Shown here in pieces: positions 1 through 7,219 of a stretch of 30,670 nt of DNA. Position numbers and translations under genes: made by a program. Location of the stretch: contig CANJXV010000003.1 in the NCBI GenBank assembly GCA_947478935.1, positions 1 to 30,670 of the forward strand, in the 5' to 3' direction. The stretch is from Comamonadaceae bacterium (GTDB lineage: Bacteria > Pseudomonadota > Gammaproteobacteria > Burkholderiales > Burkholderiaceae_C). How positions within the stretch are numbered: the stretch's first letter is position 1; each line of letters starts with the position of its first letter. A model generated the notes under the pieces. That model had not been told where the DNA came from. It saw only the letters and a list, made by a program, of their open reading frames with translations, and did not search any database.

Positions 1-2
1 CA

Positions 3-200
3 ACGGGCGAATGCACCGGGCTTGCGTTTCAAAGCGCCCACCAAATGCCGGTAGTCGATGGAGCGTCCAACGCGCTGCCCCTGTGCGGGTCTTGCCCTTG
101 GCAGACTCAGTACGCATTGGCCACCGAGCGCAGTGCGGCCAGTGTGGAAGGGTTAGCCGCAGGGGACTGGGAATCCCCGCCGCACACCTGCGCCAACTGA
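3..200 (+). CDS. 3' end of an unrecognised chromosomal gene (partial)
   Basis: The third forward frame is open from the window edge to a TGA at 198-200 and gives 65 residues. Its third codon positions are visibly GC-rich, and its composition looks natural, with a CGSCPW cysteine pair. The overlapping frame that starts at 11 is arginine-rich and looks like a shadow. I do not recognise the family. It would be the last gene before the tRNA, on the host side of the integration site. The call rests on codon pattern only. Confidence 0.35.
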   Translation, partial: TGECTGLAFQSAHQMPVVDGASNALPLCGSCPWQTQYALATERSAASVEGLAAGDWESPPHTCAN

Positions 201-386
201 GAAAAGTCGATCTGTTTCAAGCTCTAGGGTCCAAAACCCTAGCTTAGTTTCGAAATTTGGCTAGGCCAACCGAAACCCAAACAATGCGGTGGGGGCGCGC
301 AATCACAGACAAGGACCAGCCGAGACATGCGCAAGTGTCAAACAGCGAAAACGCCTGTGCCATAATCCGCGCCTTCGCTGCACACT

Positions 387-471
387 GCCCGGGTGGTGAA
401 ATTGGTAGACGCAGGGGACTCAAAATCCCCCGCCGCAAGGCGTGCCGGTTCGATTCCGGCCCCGGGCACCA
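387..471 (+). tRNA. tRNA-Leu (anticodon CAA)
   Basis: An 85-nt cloverleaf with encoded CCA. The acceptor arms GCCCGGG and CCCGGGC pair fully. The anticodon stem GGGGA/TCCCC encloses the loop CTCAAAA, so the anticodon is CAA (reads UUG). A long variable arm, expected of a class II tRNA, follows, and the T arm is GCCGG-TTCGATT-CCGGC. The 3' half is the attachment site of the downstream element. Because the element supplies an identical 3' end at this side, the tRNA stays intact. Confidence 0.96.
454..471 (+). other. attL (tRNA-Leu 3' end)
   Basis: TTCCGGCCCCGGGCACCA covers the end of the T arm, the acceptor strand and CCA. The same string lacking one G occurs at 30098-30114. Integrases of this family commonly use tRNA 3' ends. 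Confidence 0.75.
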
Positions 472-564
472 CGATACAGTCGCTTGAACCCTCTTAACCC
501 GCCCTCTCCATAGGTAAAGCTGGTTTTTTGTTGCCTCACAAAGCCTCAAGGGGTAACATGCCAT

Positions 565-626
565 AACGGTACTTCAACGGTACTTTTGACGGTATCAGAT
601 AGATATCTTAAATCCAGATACCGTTA
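565..626 (+). repeat. Putative integrase arm sites and integrase promoter region
   Basis: AACGGTACTT occurs at 565-574 and 576-585, followed by GACGGTATC at 588-596. A copy in the opposite direction, GATACCGT at 617-624, forms an 8-bp inverted repeat with 589-596. The same motif reappears twice near the right end (30021-30041). Tandem short repeats next to both att sites are typical of integrase or excisionase binding. Their place directly in front of the integrase gene also allows autoregulation. Confidence 0.55.
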
Positions 627-637
627 TAGGAGGATTT

Positions 638-1861
638 ATGGCACTCACAGACACTTTCGTAAAGCAAGTTAAGTTCAGCGGCAAGGCGGCCGGCGACAAG
701 CACACCGATGGTGACGGCATGTACTTGCTAGTGAAGGCGGCAGGAAGGTACTGGCGCATGGACTACACATTCCAAAAAAAACGCAAGACACTGGCTCTTG
801 GCGTTTACCCCGAGGTAGGTTTGGCAAAGGCGCGTAAGCGCCGTGACGCGGCCCGTGAACTACTTGCGGATGGAGGTGACCCCAATACAGCGAAGAAGGA
901 AGAAAAGGCGGTGAAGCTGGCAGCGTACGCCAACACCTTTGCGATCGTTGCCAGGGAGTGGCTGAAGAAGACTGCCAACGACCGCATGACCAACACTCAA
1001 GCTAAGGTCACCACCTGGTTAGAGAAAGACGTGTTCCCTCACATCGGCAAGATGCCCATTTCCACTATCGGCCCGCGCGACGTGTTGGCGGCTTTGCGGC
1101 ACATGGAGGGCAGAGGGGCACTGGACAGCGTACACCGGGTCAAACAGATATGTGGGCAGGTTTTCCGCTATGCCGTGGCAATTGGTAGCGCGGAGCGCGA
1201 CGTGACCCAAGACCTTAAGGGCGCCCTAGCAAAGCCGGTGCATAAAAATCGACCTGCAATTACCGATCCCAAACTTGCTGGTGACTTGATGCGAGGCATA
1301 TTTACCTACTCAGGACATCCTTACACGGTAGCGGCCCTCAAGCTGTCCTCGCTTGCTATGTTGCGCCCCGGTGAGCTTCGTAAGGCCGAATGGTCTGAGA
1401 TTGACTTTGAGGCTGCTGAGTGGCGAATCTCGGGCGCGAAGCTCCTTAAGCGCAAGAACGTGGATCACGTTGTGCCGTTGTCCACCCAGGCTGTTTAGAT
1501 TTTGCGCAGTGTTCAGCCTTTGACGGGGCATGGCCAATACGTGTTTCCCAGCCTTAGAGGGAGCGGGCGTCCAATGAGTGAAAACACGGTCAACGATGCG
1601 CTAAAGGCGATGGGTTACAAGGACATTCACTGCGCCCACGGGTTCCGCGCTATGGCTCGCACCATCATGGACGAGGTGCTGGAAGAACGGGTTGACTTAC
1701 TTGAGCACCAGTTACATCATGTGGTCAAGGATGCAAACGGCACGGCATATAACCGCACAGCGCACCTCCCAGCGCGAAAGGCCATGATGCAGCGTTGGGC
1801 GGACTATTTGGACAAGATGCGAGTCGGAGCTGATGTGATTCAGTTCAAAGCTACAAGCTAG
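638..1861 (+). pseudogene. Tyrosine integrase (DUF4102 arm-binding type), split by an amber codon
   Basis: A P4-type integrase that would recombine attL and attR. The N-terminal DUF4102-like arm-binding domain covers roughly residues 1-90 (DGDGMYLLVK, LALGVYPEVGLAKAR). A core-binding domain and the catalytic domain follow. The box I arginine lies in LRPGELRKAEW. A TAG at 1496-1498 interrupts the frame, which resumes without shift (ILRSVQPLTGHG). The downstream part holds HGFR, LEHQL and the nucleophile in AYNRT, so the stop separates box I from the box II residues. Start: ATG 638 with AGGAGG at 628-633. A fragment ending at 1498 would lack the tyrosine and be inactive; amber suppression, or a full-length copy elsewhere, could still serve the element. 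Full length would be 407 residues, normal for the family. Confidence 0.88.
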
Positions 1862-2235
1862 CCAAGTGTAGACTTTTGATGCCAGGCTTTATTGTGCTGG
1901 CAAGATAAAACGAGACCAGAAATTATTTGATGCACAGTGATTCGATATGATTTATACTGGGATTATAAACAGCTAACTGGCCAGTCGTTGACTGAGGCGG
2001 AGAATGGGCACAGCACCCATTGTCGAGATCTCGACGTAAATCGTCCACCAGTTCAATAGCCAAGGCGCGCTACAAATCAGATCACTTGCCAACGCAAGGG
2101 CTTTCACCAGTGGAAAGCATGAGATCAGTGCAGGGGCCTCGGCGGCGAAGCGTAGCAATGGTGCAGACCGTTGCATTTGAAACGCTTGGCCGCTGAACGG
2201 AATCTTTACGCGGTCAAGCCTTTAAGGGCTTTATT
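1862..2235 (+). promoter_or_regulatory. Non-coding stretch with three inverted repeats ahead of the mobility operon
   Basis: I see no convincing gene here. It contains a perfect 10-bp palindrome ACTGGCCAGT (1976-1985), an inverted repeat AATGGG-7-CCCATT (2003-2021) and a perfect 14-bp palindrome GTCGAGATCTCGAC (2022-2035). They lie within 60 bp, upstream of the AlpA-TOPRIM-MobV genes. Plausible roles are operators for the AlpA regulator or the transfer origin of the relaxase; the sequence does not decide between them. Confidence 0.4.
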
Positions 2236-2520
2236 GTGAACAAATCCACCGACACCGCGTCCAGCAACACGGCGCAAAAGAAAACCATCCCTACATCTAT
2301 ATTTGACGCGCTACCAAACAGCGCATACGTCCGGGCAGCCCAGCTTGTGCAAAGTCCGAAACGACCGGATAGCACTGCCCCACTCCCTTTCAGTGAGCCA
2401 ACTTTGTGGCGCAAGGTGGCGGCTGGCACATTCCCCAAACCAATAAAGCTATCCGAGCGTGTTACTGCTTGGAATGTGGGCATTGTTCGTGCGTGGATGA
2501 CCGCGCAAGCCGCAGCATAG
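2236..2520 (+). CDS. AlpA-family phage/element regulator
   Basis: A 94-residue DNA-binding protein. Residues about 50-90 match the AlpA-type winged helix-turn-helix: SEPTLWRKVAAGTFPKPIKL followed by RVTAW and VRAWM. Family members control integrase or excision genes, or act as recombination directionality factors, in P4-like phages and integrative elements. The N-terminal 30 residues are polar and low complexity. The start is GTG at 2236 with only a weak AAGGG upstream. It is first in a tight + strand group with the TOPRIM and relaxase genes, and the palindromes at 1976-2035 are candidate binding sites. Confidence 0.8.
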   Translation: MNKSTDTASSNTAQKKTIPTSIFDALPNSAYVRAAQLVQSPKRPDSTAPLPFSEPTLWRKVAAGTFPKPIKLSERVTAWNVGIVRAWMTAQAAA

Positions 2521-2532
2521 TAGGTGGCTACG

Positions 2533-3453
2533 ATGATCACCACTAACGCCCAGCAGAGCAGCGGAGCGCTGATTTATCGTTCTGACGTAATAAAACGTGA
2601 GCGGCGCACCAAGGGCAGGATGAATCTGCTTGATGACCAGATTGTGGAAGTACTGCGTGCGGATCATCCGCAGTCAGTGCGCCATGTGTTCTACCGAATG
2701 ACAGACCCGCGTTTAGCGGAGCCGGTGGAAAAGTCAGACCGTGGCTACCGACATGTTCAAAGCCGCTGCGTAGCGTTGCGCCGATCCGGACGCATTCCCT
2801 ATGGCTGGTTTGCCGATATGTCACGTCGTGGCTATTTCGTGAATACCTTTGATGATGCTGGTGACTTTCTGCGCCAGATGAACGGCCTATACCGAGCTGA
2901 CCTTTGGAGGGATGCCGAACACCGCTGCGAAGTCTGGGCCGAATCCCGCTCTATTGCATCCGTGCTGCTGAATGATTGCAAAGAATTGGCGGTATCACTG
3001 TTTCCCTGCGGTGGGTTTTCTAGTCTGTCGTTCGTCCACGAGGCAGCCCAGCAACACAACCAAAGCGGCGACACCCGCCCTTTAATGGTGTTCTATGTGG
3101 GTGACTACGACCCGGCTGGCGTTTTAATTGATGTAGCGTTACAGCGTGAGATGCGTAAACACCTCAAGGCCGAGATTGAACTTACTTTCGTTCGGATCGG
3201 CATCAATGAGGAGCAGGTACAGCAATACGATCTTTCCACCAAGCCGCGCAAAGATGGTGACAAGCGTTCGCAGCATATGACCTACACCGTCGAAGCCGAG
3301 GCCATGCCAGCGCGCATTCTGCGCAGGCTGCTACGTGGGCAAGTAGAAGCCCTGTTGCCTCCGGGCGCATTAGCATCGTCCAAGGTAGCGGAGCAATCCG
3401 AGCGAGAGCAAATTAAGCGCATGGCCGTACTGTTGGACAGGGGCGATATATGA
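2533..3453 (+). CDS. TOPRIM-fold protein of mobile elements (function unknown)
   Basis: A 306-residue protein. A TOPRIM-like signature is visible: a conserved glutamate in EVWAESRSIASVL (about residue 137) and a DxD in FYVGDYDPAGV (about 191-193), as in topoisomerase VI A/Spo11-like and related nucleotidyl-transfer enzymes. The N-terminal part (VRHVFYRMTDPRL) resembles a winged-helix region found with such domains. I chose ATG 2533 because AGGTGG at 2522-2527 is well placed for it; GTG 2524 is the alternative. The end overlaps the relaxase start as ATGA, so the two are probably translationally coupled and may cooperate in DNA processing. The function is inferred from fold motifs only. Confidence 0.65.
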   Translation: MITTNAQQSSGALIYRSDVIKRERRTKGRMNLLDDQIVEVLRADHPQSVRHVFYRMTDPRLAEPVEKSDRGYRHVQSRCVALRRSGRIPYGWFADMSRRGYFVNTFDDAGDFLRQMNGLYRADLWRDAEHRCEVWAESRSIASVLLNDCKELAVSLFPCGGFSSLSFVHEAAQQHNQSGDTRPLMVFYVGDYDPAGVLIDVALQREMRKHLKAEIELTFVRIGINEEQVQQYDLSTKPRKDGDKRSQHMTYTVEAEAMPARILRRLLRGQVEALLPPGALASSKVAEQSEREQIKRMAVLLDRGDI

Positions 3454-4418
3454 GTGCGGCCGCTTTTCTGAGAATTAAAAAGCTCACTGGTGAAGGCATC
3501 ATCGGCAAGGCGGCGCGACATAACCGTCGCTCCGGTCAGACTAAGTATGGTTCGGATGAGCGAATCGACCCGGAGCGGTCACACCTCAATCAGACCATGC
3601 ACGGGCCAGTTTCCGCTGATGCAGTGGTGCAACTTACCAAAGACCTAATGGCGGTGGCTGGCGTCACTAAGCTACGCAGAGATGCAGTCAAAGGGCTTGA
3701 AGTCATTGTCAGTTTGCCAAAAAACCATCAATTAAATGACCGGGAGTACTTCGCCGCCTGCACAAAATGGATCGCTGACTATTTCGGCGGAATGCAGAAT
3801 ATTCTCAGTTCTGATATTCACCGCGATGAAGCGCAACCACATTGCCACATCCTGATTCTCCCGCTCCTTAACGGGAAAATGAATGGCGGCAAGATGATGG
3901 GCTACAAGCCAAAGCTATTGGCGATGCAGCAAAAATTCTTTGATGACGTGGCATCCCACTACGGCCTCGAGAAAGCCCCTGCAAAGCTCGTAGGCGCGTC
4001 AAAGCAAGCGGCGGTTAACGCTGTGCTGCAATCGCTTAAAACGGCCTCAGATCCGGCATTAGAGAGTAAGGCATGGGCAACAATCCGCGACGACATAGAG
4101 CGCGACCCTGCACCGTATGTGCGTGATCTGGGCATCGAACTGCAACCACCAATAAAGAAGCTTAGGACTATGGCGCAGATTTTTACCAGCAAGGGTAAAG
4201 GAAAGGATAGCCAGCCAAAGTCTATAGACTTCGCACTGCCTGAAAAAAGGCAAAGTCTATGCTCTGTAGACTTCCACTCGAGACCATCTCTGCCAGCCCC
4301 ACCAGCTGGCACACCGATTCTTGATGTTGTTCGCATCCGTGAGTCCGAACTAGACCCTGCTGCGTTCAATTCTGATTTGGGTGAGTTTGTCCAGCGACCA
4401 CCGCTTCGGGCTCCATAA
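3450..4418 (+). CDS. MobV-type relaxase (Mob/Pre family)
   Basis: A 322-residue relaxase that would nick the element's transfer origin for mobilization by a helper conjugation system. The metal-binding motif HRDEAQPHCH lies at residues 124-133, and an N-terminal AARHNRR (21-27) fits the MobV motif I region. After residue 200 the chain becomes polar and linker-like and lacks a helicase or primase domain. It starts by ATGA overlap with the TOPRIM gene. No coupling protein or type IV secretion genes accompany it, hence the mobilizable classification. The 3' end contains two TAGACTT inverted repeats. Confidence 0.82.
   Translation: MSAAAFLRIKKLTGEGIIGKAARHNRRSGQTKYGSDERIDPERSHLNQTMHGPVSADAVVQLTKDLMAVAGVTKLRRDAVKGLEVIVSLPKNHQLNDREYFAACTKWIADYFGGMQNILSSDIHRDEAQPHCHILILPLLNGKMNGGKMMGYKPKLLAMQQKFFDDVASHYGLEKAPAKLVGASKQAAVNAVLQSLKTASDPALESKAWATIRDDIERDPAPYVRDLGIELQPPIKKLRTMAQIFTSKGKGKDSQPKSIDFALPEKRQSLCSVDFHSRPSLPAPPAGTPILDVVRIRESELDPAAFNSDLGEFVQRPPLRAP
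4218..4273 (+). repeat. Two AAGTCTA/TAGACTT inverted repeats in the relaxase 3' end
   Basis: AAGTCTATAGACTT (4218-4231) is a perfect 14-bp palindrome. The same arms recur 35 bp on, at 4253-4259 and 4267-4273, with a 7-nt loop. A lone TAGACTT lies at about 1868, just after the integrase. They fall inside the relaxase reading frame (PKSIDF and CSVDF), so protein-level repetition is an alternative explanation. Confidence 0.45.
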
Positions 4419-4806
4419 AGTATTTTGTGGGGGCTGGGTGGCTCATTTTGGTGAAGCCAGGCAATCGACTCAAAGCTAGAACCTACAGGCTGGGGATGGA
4501 GGTCAGTCCCCTATCGATACGAATGGCGCGGGGAAATTGGAACCTTAACTTTGGCAGAGTTGGCAAATCGACTTTAACACAAGTTATAGTTAATTGATTA
4601 ATATTATTAATATTATTAATATGACTAATAATAACCCAAACAGATGTTAAAGTTGACTAGGACAGTTCCATGCTTGGTATTTCTATTGAAATCCCAAAGG
4701 GCTAATTCCGCCAGTTAAATCGCCACGGTATGAGTTAGCTTACTATTCATGGGGTAAAGACCAACTCCCTCGAGACAAACGCGAAATTGCTTGTGGATGG
4801 TATTCC
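4419..4806 (+). other. Intergenic zone with a possible broken small ORF
   Basis: Apart from the repeat block there is one coding hint. ATG 4670, preceded by AGGAC at 4659-4663, reads MLGISIEIPKG and then stops at 4703. The next frame from 4702 continues for 49 natural-looking codons (KSPRYELAYYSWG...) to TAA 4846-4848. This may be a small gene with a one-base frameshift. I do not recognise it, and its tail would overlap the end of the opposing gene at 4807. Confidence 0.2.
4569..4655. repeat. AT-rich 87-bp block with inverted-repeat ends, copy 1
   Basis: The outer arms AATCGACTTTAACA (4566-4579) and TGTTAAAGTTGACT (4645-4658) pair at 12 of 14 positions. Inside are three tandem 9-bp repeats ATTAATAT(T/G) at 4597-4623. 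A second block of the same length with the same arm core lies at 5319-5405. Together they bracket two small minus-strand genes. Confidence 0.6.
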
Positions 4807-5043
4807 CTACTTATGTTTTGGTGCTCTCAGTCCAAGGCGGATGGCTAAATCTTCCAAGTAGCGCACCTGGGCATTGCCCTCGACCGTTCTCCTGCGGTTC
4901 TCCTTGGTAAAGTGCCCATGCTTAAAATTAGGGTGATCTTTTCCTGACAACGACATGCCACCATGCAGACGGCACCGGGTCTTTCCGGTTAGCGGCGGTT
5001 TTTTACAGGGCGCGCCCGAGCGAGTTTTTGCGCCACAGGTCAT
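4807..5043 (-). CDS. HGGxSTG-type small cysteine-rich protein
   Basis: A 78-residue protein with the pattern CGAKTRSGAPC...CRLHGG at the N-terminus, followed by GKDHPNFKHGHFTKE. This matches the small HGGxSTG-type proteins common in phages and mobile elements, whose biochemical role is not established. The cysteines and histidines suggest a metal-binding knuckle. Its ATG overlaps the stop of the upstream 41-codon ORF (ATGA), implying coupled translation. It lies between two matching inverted-repeat blocks, opposite in direction to the mobility genes. Confidence 0.7.
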   Translation of the reverse strand: MTCGAKTRSGAPCKKPPLTGKTRCRLHGGMSLSGKDHPNFKHGHFTKENRRRTVEGNAQVRYLEDLAIRLGLRAPKHK

Positions 5044-5165
5044 TTCTTGCGCCTTTCGATGATTCCTAATTGCTCGGCCACTGCCATCCTGCGGCGAATT
5101 TCTTTGCGCAGTTCCTCCTCAGATAAGCCCGAGGGCAATTTAGGGAATATTGGTAGCTTTTTCAT
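5040..5165 (-). CDS. 41-residue ORF coupled to the HGGxSTG gene
   Basis: It reads from ATG at 5165 (MKKLPIFPKLPSGLSEEELR...) to TGA at 5040-5042. The product is charged and predicted helical, ending in ERRKK. The stop overlaps the next start in an ATGA arrangement, which supports real translation. I do not recognise a family. It could be a small partner or leader peptide for the following gene. Confidence 0.5.
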   Translation of the reverse strand: MKKLPIFPKLPSGLSEEELRKEIRRRMAVAEQLGIIERRKK

Positions 5166-5318
5166 TTGAGAATTAAATAAGAAGTTGCCTATATTTTAAG
5201 CAAATACTTACCTTGCGGCAAGCCGCTAAATCGGCCGCTAAATCAAATCAACATCCCGACGGTACCTTGCGAGTGAGCGAATGCTAAGCTTCGCGGTATT
5301 CCGGCAAATGATGAAAAA

Positions 5319-5405
5319 CAACTTTAACACCTGTTATTGTTATTTAAATAAATATTTTTAATTCGACTATAAGTTCAGTAATTACTGTATCCCTGTTTAA
5401 AGTTG
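5319..5405. repeat. AT-rich 87-bp block with inverted-repeat ends, copy 2
   Basis: CAACTTTAA (5319-5327) and TTAAAGTTG (5397-5405) form perfect 9-bp outer arms, as in copy 1 at 4569-4655. The left arm here (CAACTTTAACACCTGTTATT) closely matches the reverse complement of the right arm of copy 1, so the blocks are related. The stretch 5166-5571 otherwise shows no convincing gene; a 66-codon frame at 5344-5544 overlaps the block and looks random. Confidence 0.55.
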
Positions 5406-5571
5406 CGAAGATCTTTACCTTACAAAAATATGCTGCCATCCAGACAGCAGAGAAATTACAGTGTCGATGGTGGATTGATTCATAATTTTCAGTGTTGCGG
5501 GCATAGCAGCAACTCATACCTCGCAATCTTTTTTTATTCAGCATACTTTTAAAAAAAGCGCGCGACCAATA

Positions 5572-6909
5572 TCAGTCCCGAGGTCGCAGGCTGATGGTCA
5601 TAGGCGATGGCACACGCCCGTCGTCGTCGAACGGCAGTCGCCGGGTTTTCAAAATAGCATTAAGCGCCTCATCGTCCCAATAGGCGTCTCCGCTGCGCTT
5701 GCGAATTTTGACGCTCTCGATTCTGCCGCTGGCATCGGTATAGACATCGTATTCCACAGTGAGGTTTGCGCTCAATTCCTTGATGGTGGAAATATGGGGC
5801 CGAATCGTGGCCACTACCTTGGTGCCGTAGTTCGCACTGGGACCGGCACGACGGGTGACATCTTCCTCCCTCGCGACTTCAAGAGTCCTGGATAAACGAA
5901 ATCCGTGGTTGTCGTACCGGTTAACTGGGTTGCCCCTGTCGCGGAAGGCCGAGCGCAAAATGACTGGGTTGTAGTTCCAAGAACCGCCACGAAGCACCCG
6001 ATATTTACCACTACAGTCTGTCGTCCATGCGCTGCCATCTGTGGGCGCGCCAGCGTAGTTCTCGTGCCAGCAGTCTTCGACCCATTCCCAGACATTCCCA
6101 TGTACGTTGTAAAGGCCAAACGGGTTGGCACTGAAGCCGTTCACCGGTACGGTGGCTTGCCTGGATTGCCCCTTGGGGCTGCCGTTGTAGCTGTGGTTCC
6201 CGTTGTAATTGGCCTGTGACGTTGTGATGCTGTCGCCCCACCAAAAAGCGGTCTGTGTGCCGCCCCGGGCTGCGTACTCCCGCTCTGCTTCACTTGGCAG
6301 GCGGTAGCTCTTACCGCTGATTCGGTTGATCCATTGAATATACGCCTGCGCGTCGTTCCAACTCACGCACACCACCGGGTGGTCATCCCCTTGAGTAAAA
6401 CCCACGTTGCGCCAGTTGTAGGCAGCGTCCTTCTTCCATTCCTTACCAGTCCACATGTAGCAGCCATCGCCCCGCTCGGCTTCGGTGCGGTAGCCGCTGG
6501 AGCGCACAAACGCAGCAAACTCGCCCTTGGTAACCGCATAGCGCCCCGCCGCAAAGCTGGGCACCCGCACATAGTGCTGTGGGCTCTCCCGTGCTGTGAG
6601 CTCCGCCGATACCCCTGCTGAGTTGGCGAGGGCCTGCTCCTGTGCACTGGAGCCCATGGTAAAGCCTCCGGCTGGCACGACCACCAGCTCCGGGCACTCG
6701 GCGCAGTCCTTGATGACGGTGCCCGTGGCTAGCTTCTGCTGCTGAGTAGGCAGTGGGTTATCCAGATTCGTACCGCTCTCATCTGGCAAAAAGCCTGGGC
6801 CAGTAATTTTTATTTGCGCCCATGCGCCCTGTGCCAGGCCTGCACAGAGCAGCAGCATTGCAATTGGGCGGGTGCAGGAATTCAAAATCAAAAGAGGTAA
6901 AGATGCCAA
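5572..6909 (-). CDS. Exported FGE-sulfatase domain protein with C-terminal TonB domain
   Basis: 445 residues. A signal peptide ends near GAWA|Q (about residue 32). The conserved linker GPGFLPDESGTNLDN, a CxxC-type KDCAECPE and an FGE/SUMF1 (C-type-lectin fold) domain follow, about 55-340 (AVTKGEFAAFV, YRLPSEAEREYAARGG, NVWEWVEDCWH, VLRGGSW, GFRLSRTL). Residues about 355-445 match a TonB C-terminal domain (SGRIESVKIRKRSGD, then LNAILKTRRLPF and SPMTISLRP). The cysteines of catalytic FGE are missing, so ligand binding is more likely than formylglycine formation. The TonB part may dock to an outer-membrane or peptidoglycan-side partner. The start is uncertain: TTG 6909, also present in the gene at 10786, or TTG 6885. 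This is the last gene of the array; a T-run follows the stop without a clear hairpin. Confidence 0.85.
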   Translation of the reverse strand: MASLPLLILNSCTRPIAMLLLCAGLAQGAWAQIKITGPGFLPDESGTNLDNPLPTQQQKLATGTVIKDCAECPELVVVPAGGFTMGSSAQEQALANSAGVSAELTARESPQHYVRVPSFAAGRYAVTKGEFAAFVRSSGYRTEAERGDGCYMWTGKEWKKDAAYNWRNVGFTQGDDHPVVCVSWNDAQAYIQWINRISGKSYRLPSEAEREYAARGGTQTAFWWGDSITTSQANYNGNHSYNGSPKGQSRQATVPVNGFSANPFGLYNVHGNVWEWVEDCWHENYAGAPTDGSAWTTDCSGKYRVLRGGSWNYNPVILRSAFRDRGNPVNRYDNHGFRLSRTLEVAREEDVTRRAGPSANYGTKVVATIRPHISTIKELSANLTVEYDVYTDASGRIESVKIRKRSGDAYWDDEALNAILKTRRLPFDDDGRVPSPMTISLRPRD

Positions 6910-7153
6910 GATTCAAGATTTAAGGAGTCCTGGCTAAACGGAATCCGATGCTGTCGTCCCGGAGGCCTGGGAAGTTCCTGATGCGGAAGGCCGAGCGCAA
7001 ACCCGCTGGGAAGTTGCCCCAAGAGCCGCCACGAAGCACCCGGGTGTTGTCACTACAACCTGTCGTCCATGCACTGCCATCAGTTGGCGCTCCACTGTAG
7101 TTAGTATGCCAGCAGTCCTGTGTCCACTCCCATACGTTACCGTGCATGTCGTA
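6721..7153. repeat. 433-bp direct repeat, copy 1
   Basis: The stretch matches 10598-11030 at a constant offset of 3877 bp with scattered differences; an 80-plus-bp core around 6880-6960 is identical. Each copy joins the 3' end of one FGE gene to the 5' end of the next. Recombination between the copies would delete about 3.9 kb holding three FGE genes. Confidence 0.8.
6920..7153 (-). pseudogene. 3' fragment of an FGE gene
   Basis: Only the last 75 or so residues of an FGE domain remain, from YDMHGNVWEWTQDCWH through VLRGGSW to GFRLARTP. They are nearly identical to the C-terminus of the intact gene at 10797-11606, with visible changes such as V/G after GGSW and H/L in the variable segment. 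There is no signal peptide or N-terminal half. Upstream sequence switches abruptly at 7154 to unrelated DNA resembling an insertion-sequence end. An 89-codon frame starting at 7189 reads through but is unlikely to make a functional protein. Confidence 0.75.
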
Positions 7154-7190
7154 GGGGGTGTACTGAATTTTGTGTAAACGGTCTAACATG
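7154..7190. mobile_element. Possible solitary IS256-type terminal repeat
   Basis: GGGGGTGTACTGAATTTTGTG continuing into TAAAC (7154-7179) resembles IS256-family ends, which often carry TTTTGTGTAAA close to a G-rich tip. It starts exactly where the FGE homology stops. No transposase remains. The assignment is from memory of the family and needs a database check. Confidence 0.35.
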
Positions 7191-7219
7191 GATTGAATTA
7201 GAAAATTTACTTAAAGTCA

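Noticed and set aside
150..195. A stem-loop GGGGA-CTGGGAA-TCCCC resembling the anticodon arm of the neighbouring tRNA, with anticodon GGG
   Set aside because: No T arm (TTCGA) or acceptor pairing surrounds it, and it falls inside a plausible coding frame.
4569..5405. Integron cassette with attC sites
   Set aside because: The arms deviate from the attC core consensus at the outer base and, in copy 2, inside GTTRRRY; no integron integrase is present.
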